A stretch of DNA of 64,000 nucleotides. Origin: Lachnospiraceae bacterium (GTDB lineage: Bacteria > Bacillota > Clostridia > Lachnospirales > Lachnospiraceae). Shown here one piece after another: positions 59,174 through 64,000 of this stretch; the first letter of the stretch is position 1; every line of letters starts with the position of its first letter. The stretch covers positions 1-64,000 of the forward strand of contig JAILGL010000075.1 of NCBI GenBank assembly GCA_024696825.1, read 5' to 3'. Under the pieces are notes generated by a model. The model saw nothing but the letters and a program-made list of their open reading frames with translations, was not told the origin of the DNA and searched no databases. The position numbers and the translations under genes are program-made.

Positions 59174-59310
59174 ATTTTATAATATTTTTTTATAGGAGAT
59201 ATAATATTGTATGAATTTAAATTTTAGAATGCTCTATACTACCCTATTTATAAGGCTTTTGAATGATTCTTATTCCATATTGAATAATTTAAAATTATAT
59301 TTTCCCATCA

Positions 59311-59348
59311 AAAAAACCACCATAAATAACAATTATTTATGATGGTTT
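59311..59348 (-). terminator. Rho-independent terminator of lexA
   Basis: Stem AAACCACCATAAATAA/TTATTTATGATGGTTT; minus strand ends in a T run. Confidence 0.75.
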
Positions 59349-59379
59349 CATATATTCCTGTTCGAATAATTTCGAACGA

Positions 59380-60006
59380 TTACATATAGCTTCTATATAA
59401 GCCAATTAGCTTTCCAACTATAATTAGTTCTCTGTTTTTAACGATAATCGGATCCATGGTATCATTCTCAGGCTGGAGAACTACATAATCCTTTTCTTTT
59501 CTATATGTCTTAATAGTTGCTGAATCCTCTAATATAGCTACTACTATATCTCCATTAGACGCCGTGTTCTGCTTTTTGATAAGTACCATATCGCCGTCAT
59601 ATATACCGGCATTAATCATACTTTCACCCTTAATCTTAAGCATGAACAGTTCACCCTGTGGCATCTCTTCTGCTAGCATAGGGAAATATCCTGTAATATT
59701 CTGATCTGCAAATATAGGAAGACCTGCAGCTACCTCTCCCACTACGGGAATATTAACTATCTCTCTTTCCTGTATATTAAACTCATCATCTACAACAACT
59801 ATGGTTCTTGGCTTAGATGGATCCTTCTTAATATAACCCTTTTGTTCGAGCTTTTGTAATTGGTTATGAACTGAGGAAGTAGAGCTAAGACCAACAGCTG
59901 CACCTATCTCTCGAACAGATGGAGCATAGCCTCTCTTCATTACCTCTTCCTTAATATAATCCAGTATAACCTGTTGTTTCGCAGTTAGAGAATTCTTATC
60001 ACTCAT
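59380..60006 (-). CDS. lexA: LexA repressor
   Basis: LTAKQQVILDYIKEEVMKRGYAPSVREIGAAVGLSSTSSVHNQLQKLEQKGYI, cleavage site VAAGLPIF, catalytic GESM and Lys in SATIKTY. Start at MSDKNSLTAK. Confidence 0.97.
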   Translation of the reverse strand: MSDKNSLTAKQQVILDYIKEEVMKRGYAPSVREIGAAVGLSSTSSVHNQLQKLEQKGYIKKDPSKPRTIVVVDDEFNIQEREIVNIPVVGEVAAGLPIFADQNITGYFPMLAEEMPQGELFMLKIKGESMINAGIYDGDMVLIKKQNTASNGDIVVAILEDSATIKTYRKEKDYVVLQPENDTMDPIIVKNRELIIVGKLIGLYRSYM

Positions 60007-60068
60007 ATAAACCTCACAATCTGATATATCATCGAACATATCATCAATTTTTTTATTCAAAAACAATA

Positions 60069-60117
60069 CGAACCTTAGTTCTTTTTTGATTATAACACGA
60101 ACAAATATTCGTGTCAA
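60069..60117 (-). promoter_or_regulatory. Autoregulated lexA promoter: TTGACA-17-TATAAT with two LexA boxes
   Basis: Minus-strand TTGACA (60117-60112) and TATAAT (60094-60089). LexA boxes CGAACAAATATTCG 60098-60111 and CGAACCTTAGTTCT 60069-60082. Confidence 0.85.
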
Positions 60118-60164
60118 ACAAATATGTAAGATTTATCGAACATTTTTGACTAAGTAAGAAAAAT

Positions 60165-60509
60165 TTAGAAAGAAATCTCTTTTCCTTCCTTCCAAATTCT
60201 GTCTAAATCATAGAAAGGACGGCTTTCTCTTGTAAAGATATGAACCACAAAATCACGATAATCCATAAGGATCCAGTTGCTGGTTTTATCACCTTCTATA
60301 CTCTTTGGTCTCTCATTATAAAGCTCTATCATCTTCTCTTCCACATTGTCAACTATAGCTCCAAGCTGAGTCATATTATCTGCTGTTGCTATAACAAAAT
60401 AATCAGAAAATGCAGTGAGTTCCTTAATATCCAAGACACTTATACCTTCACCCTTTTTCTCATCTATTGCATCATAAACTGTTTTTAATCTGTTCATTAC
60501 ATCACTCAT
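60165..60509 (-). CDS. rsfS: Ribosome silencing factor RsfS
   Basis: KGEGISVLDIKELTAFSDYFVIATADNMTQLGAIVDNVEEKM, WILMDYRDFVVHIFTRESRPFYDLDRIW. Confidence 0.95.
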   Translation of the reverse strand: MSDVMNRLKTVYDAIDEKKGEGISVLDIKELTAFSDYFVIATADNMTQLGAIVDNVEEKMIELYNERPKSIEGDKTSNWILMDYRDFVVHIFTRESRPFYDLDRIWKEGKEISF

Positions 60510-60582
60510 TGTTTGATTTTCCTTTCGAAATTATATTTAATTATCATTTTTAGGATTATTTATAATGATTTTACTTTTTTTA

Positions 60583-61158
60583 TTAGTCCATTACCATCAT
60601 CTTTTCATAATACTCATAGGCTAAAACTGAATTTTCATCCACTATAGCATCTTTTTCCTGCACATATTTTAATGTGCCGTAAAGCTCTGTATATACAGCT
60701 TTATCCAGATCTGTAAATGCATATTTTCTGATACTGTCTATATAATCAGTTTTCTTTCTGGATGGTTCGATATAATCTGCCACAAAAATTATTTTATCAA
60801 GTAAGGTCATTTCAGGCTTTCCTGTAGTATGCCAGGTTATAGCTGAAAGAATTTCCTCATCATCGATTCCATACTCATGCTTTGCCATATATGCGCCAAG
60901 CTTGGCATGAAGTAAATATGGGGCCTTCCTTTCAGTTTCTGTTATTTCAATTTTATTCTTTTCACAAAGCTTTATCATTTCATCATCGTCATATTCCTTT
61001 GCGCAATCATGTAAGATTCCTGCAATACCGGCCTTTTCAATATCATAATCATATCTCATGGCAAGATTCATAGCCGTATACATTACACCAACTGAATGAA
61101 TATATCTTTTCTTTTTAAGTTTTTTCTTCATTTTTTTCTGCAAGTCATAGTCTATCAA
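60583..61158 (-). CDS. yqeK: YqeK family HD-domain hydrolase
   Basis: RYIHSVGVMYTAMNLA, GILHDCAKEYDDD, ITWHTTGKPEMTLLDKIIFVADYIEPSRK. Confidence 0.94.
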   Translation of the reverse strand: MIDYDLQKKMKKKLKKKRYIHSVGVMYTAMNLAMRYDYDIEKAGIAGILHDCAKEYDDDEMIKLCEKNKIEITETERKAPYLLHAKLGAYMAKHEYGIDDEEILSAITWHTTGKPEMTLLDKIIFVADYIEPSRKKTDYIDSIRKYAFTDLDKAVYTELYGTLKYVQEKDAIVDENSVLAYEYYEKMMVMD

Positions 61159-61907
61159 TGAGAATTACCTCCATATAATTTATGCTCTTTTATATAGTTT
61201 AAAACCTTTGGATTAACTAGTCTTTCAACCTTTTTTTCTCCATGTATATTCTCCCTAATATATGTAGAACTAAGTGCTGGAACATCTGTCTTAATCACGT
61301 GAACATGAGCATTTAAATTATCCTCTAAATATTTCTTTTCTTCTAATATTTTATTGTAGGTTTCATTATTATCCTGTAAATTATCTGAAGCTTTAGAATT
61401 ATTAGCATTACATTTATCTAAAGCATCTCCCTCTTTACTTCTGACAAATACCACAATATCCGCAAGCTTTAATATGGTTTCTGGCTCATGCCAATTCCTT
61501 AGATTAAGAAATGAATCGCTTCCCATAATAAAGTAAAGTGTACTTTTAGAGAAAATCGTCTTAAGCTCTGTAAGGGTATCCGAGGAATAGCTTAAACCCT
61601 TTCTTCTAAGCTCTATATCACTTAATATAAAGTTTTCATTATCCTCTATGGCTAGAGAAACCATATTTAACCTGTCCTCATCCTTTTCTAAAGCATTAGT
61701 AGCCTTATGAGGCGGTATATAGTTAGGTATAAACAAAACCTTATCGAGTTTTAGACAGGATAAGGCTTTATTTGCAATGTAAATATGGGAATTATGGATT
61801 GGATTAAATGTCCCTCCCATAATTCCAATTTTATTTATTTGGTTTTCTGTTTGATTTTGAATTAGATTTTGCATTACTTTTTTTGTTTGGTTTTGATTTT
61901 GAATCAT
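61155..61907 (-). CDS. nadD: Nicotinate-nucleotide adenylyltransferase
   Basis: IGIMGGTFNPIHNSHIYIANKAL, FIPNYIPPHKA, ISSTYIRENI-type motif (LSSTYIRENIHGEK). Exact start uncertain (61907 or 61874). Confidence 0.93.
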   Translation of the reverse strand: MIQNQNQTKKVMQNLIQNQTENQINKIGIMGGTFNPIHNSHIYIANKALSCLKLDKVLFIPNYIPPHKATNALEKDEDRLNMVSLAIEDNENFILSDIELRRKGLSYSSDTLTELKTIFSKSTLYFIMGSDSFLNLRNWHEPETILKLADIVVFVRSKEGDALDKCNANNSKASDNLQDNNETYNKILEEKKYLEDNLNAHVHVIKTDVPALSSTYIRENIHGEKKVERLVNPKVLNYIKEHKLYGGNSH

Positions 61908-62199
61908 TCAATTTACCATTTCTCTTCTTTTCTAACTCAGGATTAAGCTTGTATAAAACAATCTTTCTTCCAATAACCTGTACAACAGCACTGGAGGTAC
62001 GCTCAGCAAGGGTATTTGCAAGTTCCACAACTGGAATATCACAATTTTTAAGAACATTTATCTTAATTAACTCTCTTGCATGTATAGCATCTCTTACACC
62101 ATCTGTAAGGGTTGGTGTAATTCCCTCTTTACCAATACTGTAAATAGGTTGAATTGTCTGAGCCTTTGAACGAAGCTCTGCTCTTTCTTTACTTGTCAT
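61831..62199 (-). CDS. yhbY: CRM-domain RNA-binding protein YhbY
   Basis: RSKAQTIQPIYSIGKEGITPTLTDGVRDAIHARELIKINVLKN core plus Lys/Ser/Asn-rich tail. Confidence 0.92.
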   Translation of the reverse strand: MTSKERAELRSKAQTIQPIYSIGKEGITPTLTDGVRDAIHARELIKINVLKNCDIPVVELANTLAERTSSAVVQVIGRKIVLYKLNPELEKKRNGKLNDSKSKPNKKSNAKSNSKSNRKPNK

Positions 62200-62216
62200 A
62201 TAATTCCTCTTTGTAG

Positions 62217-63311
62217 TTAATATTGGGTAGTGGTGGTACCCGTGGTGCCCGTCGTATCCGTGGTTCCCGCATCAGGCGACGCAGAAGCCGTTGTTCCTGA
62301 AGGAGTATATGTATATTTCTTCTTACCCTTATATTCAAATATAAACTCATTAAGGGCCTCAGTGTTATTCTCCTTAGTATTAAGTACGAGACATGCTCCA
62401 GCTCCTGAAATATCCTGATTTAAATAATATCCATCCATAGGAAGTCTGAACTGATCGATTGAAGTTGTACCCATACTGACAACATCTGTAAGATATCTTA
62501 AAATTTCTTTATTCTTAAGGTCTGTCTTAACATATTTAAGTGAATGGTCAAGAACCTTTAACCACTTAGACTTAGGCATTGTCTTAAGCTCGTCAAATGT
62601 AGCGGCTATGGTTGTACGCTGTCTATAGGTTCTTGCATAATCATCAGTAATACCTGTAACAGTATAACATTTCTTTCTGATACGACAGAAACCTAAGGCC
62701 TGATGACCATTTAAATGATTCCAGCCTGGCTTAACATTACGATATTTATGATTTCTAATGTAGTTAGTGGTATTAAGATACTCAGCCTCTGACTCAGAAA
62801 GCTCAATATCTACGCCTCCGACGTCATTAACAACCTTAACAAAAGCCTTAAAACCAACCTCTACATAACCATCAAGCTTAATACCGAAGTTCTCTGCTAT
62901 AGTCTTATATAAAAGCTTTACACCACCTCTTGGATAAGCTGAATTAAGCTTATTAGGAGTATATCCAGGTATATCAACATACATATCTCTCATAAGAGAT
63001 GTAAGCTTTAATTTGTTATGCTTTTTATCAAGAGTAGCAATCATCATAACGTCTGATAAACCACCCTCTTTACTACCATTATACTCTGTTCTCTCATCAT
63101 TACCGATAACTAAGATATTAACAATCTTTTTATCAGATTTAACATCAATACCACTTAAATCTACATCAGAGAGATCAGTTTCATAGGTTCTTGTCATGTA
63201 GCCAAGGGATTTCTCAGCTCTAACCTGAACTCTAGCCACAAAATATCCAGCTACACCGCTACCTACGCATAATATAGCAAATAGTGTCCATAAAACAACT
63301 TTTTTCCACAT
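62217..63311 (-). CDS. LytR-CpsA-Psr (LCP) family protein
   Basis: N-terminal TM, NILVIGNDERTEYNGSKEGGLSDVMMIATLDKKHNKLKLTSLMRDMYVDIPGY, DVGGVDIELSESEA. Confidence 0.94.
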   Translation of the reverse strand: MWKKVVLWTLFAILCVGSGVAGYFVARVQVRAEKSLGYMTRTYETDLSDVDLSGIDVKSDKKIVNILVIGNDERTEYNGSKEGGLSDVMMIATLDKKHNKLKLTSLMRDMYVDIPGYTPNKLNSAYPRGGVKLLYKTIAENFGIKLDGYVEVGFKAFVKVVNDVGGVDIELSESEAEYLNTTNYIRNHKYRNVKPGWNHLNGHQALGFCRIRKKCYTVTGITDDYARTYRQRTTIAATFDELKTMPKSKWLKVLDHSLKYVKTDLKNKEILRYLTDVVSMGTTSIDQFRLPMDGYYLNQDISGAGACLVLNTKENNTEALNEFIFEYKGKKKYTYTPSGTTASASPDAGTTDTTGTTGTTTTQY

Positions 63312-63339
63312 ATAAACCTCACTAGTTTAATTAAGTATT

Positions 63340-63365
63340 TATTTCAAAGAAAAACCTTTGAAATA
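63340..63365. promoter_or_regulatory. Perfect 10-bp inverted repeat upstream of the LCP gene
   Basis: TATTTCAAAG-AAAAAC-CTTTGAAATA, about 30 bp before the LCP start. Confidence 0.5.
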
Positions 63366-63443
63366 CGCTAATTACAACAAAACAATAATATTATATTTTA
63401 AATAAAGGAAACTGTCAAATATTACCTTAAAAAATGTTTGATT

Positions 63444-63710
63444 TTAAAGGATTTTATATACAATAATCGCGATTAATATACCTATGAGACTACCTAATGT
63501 AATTTTAATGGTAAGACCAAAGGTAAGAACGATTATTCCTACATCAAGTACTACAGGGCTTTTTAAGCCAAATGACTGACCAAAGTTAAGCCATTTTAAA
63601 AAGCTTACATCCTGTGTTACCTGAGCTATGAAGCTTCCTAATACAATACCTGCAAGCACAAGTAAAGCCAAGGTCCAAGCGTTTTTACTGCCTACGGATG
63701 ATTTTGCCAT
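63444..63710 (-). CDS. DUF4321-like small membrane protein
   Basis: Two hydrophobic segments with LAGIVLGSFIAQVTQD...LDVGIIVLTFGLTIKITLGSLIGILIAIIVYKIL. Confidence 0.75.
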   Translation of the reverse strand: MAKSSVGSKNAWTLALLVLAGIVLGSFIAQVTQDVSFLKWLNFGQSFGLKSPVVLDVGIIVLTFGLTIKITLGSLIGILIAIIVYKIL

Positions 63711-63723
63711 AATACCCTCCTAA

Positions 63724-64000
63724 TTATGAATTCTGGCTCTTATAATAGTTAATGAGACAGCCCTTCTCAATGATTTCTCTCTCATCATCTGTTAAATCAC
63801 CAAGTGTAAGGGTGAACTCTTCCATGGTGTCAGAATCACTCTTAATTACATAAGCCTTTACTTCATTTTTCTTATTCTTAACTGCGTCTAATACGTCCTT
63901 AACAAGAATGTAATCACCATTAGTAAATGGTAAGTTCTCATCTGGATAAAGGAATGGAAGCATTCCCCAGTTAATGAGATTTGAACGATAACGCTTTGTA
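63724..64000 (-). CDS. Aconitase-family hydratase, C-terminal fragment truncated by the window edge
   Basis: Minus frame continues past the listed start: TKRYRSNLINWGMLPFLYPDENLPFTNGDYI...LTDDEREIIEKGCLINYY, matching aconitase C-termini. Confidence 0.75.
   Translation of the reverse strand, partial: TKRYRSNLINWGMLPFLYPDENLPFTNGDYILVKDVLDAVKNKKNEVKAYVIKSDSDTMEEFTLTLGDLTDDEREIIEKGCLINYYKSQNS

Noticed and set aside
59360-59377. GTTCGAATAATTTCGAAC palindrome next to the lexA stop codon, considered as a LexA box
   Set aside because: Half-sites are in the opposite orientation (GTTCG...CGAAC) to the LexA consensus CGAACnnnnGTTCG and it lies at the gene's 3' end.

Overview
The window looks like low-GC Firmicutes chromosome, most likely a Lachnospiraceae-type Clostridium; this rests on gene content and synteny only. 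It is densely coding and mostly core genome. From left to right: (1) a mannan-type glycan locus (GH26 C-terminal fragment, GH2, GPH transporter) with a convergent Na+-dependent SNF-family transporter; (2) a redox block with a group-B-like [FeFe]-hydrogenase, an IorA-IorB fusion 2-oxoacid:ferredoxin oxidoreductase and a PaaK-type ligase; (3) a GH25 lysozyme and a membrane-anchored trigger-factor/FKBP-like protein; (4) DUF512 radical SAM, der, plsY, gpsA and a TIGR03960/TIGR03936 pair; (5) a metallophosphoesterase, a cupin-DUF4406 fusion, a BIG2-GDPD protein and two MacB-like ABC proteins; (6) rnpB, mutS, phoH, ybeY, a flippase, a divergent UppP-like protein, ftsK, an ATP-grasp protein and radC; (7) mreBCD-mrdA-rodA-mgsA; (8) DD-carboxypeptidase, HlyD-like, yggS, sepF, divIVA, lspA, rluD, BlaI-like; (9) on the minus strand xerC-like, LysM protein, lexA, rsfS, yqeK, nadD, yhbY, LCP, DUF4321 and a partial aconitase-family gene. 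I see no CRISPR array, tRNA, transposon or prophage. The strongest observations are: twin SOS promoters (lexA and a LysM gene) with consensus TTGACA-17-TATAAT and matching LexA-box layout; the hydrogenase/IorAB/PaaK cluster; eleven contiguous 11-residue repeats in DivIVA; a UppP homologue whose catalytic motif is altered; a cupin-DUF4406 fusion with an internal start signal; and a 77-bp overlap between yhbY and nadD. No system could be shown to be entirely new from sequence alone.
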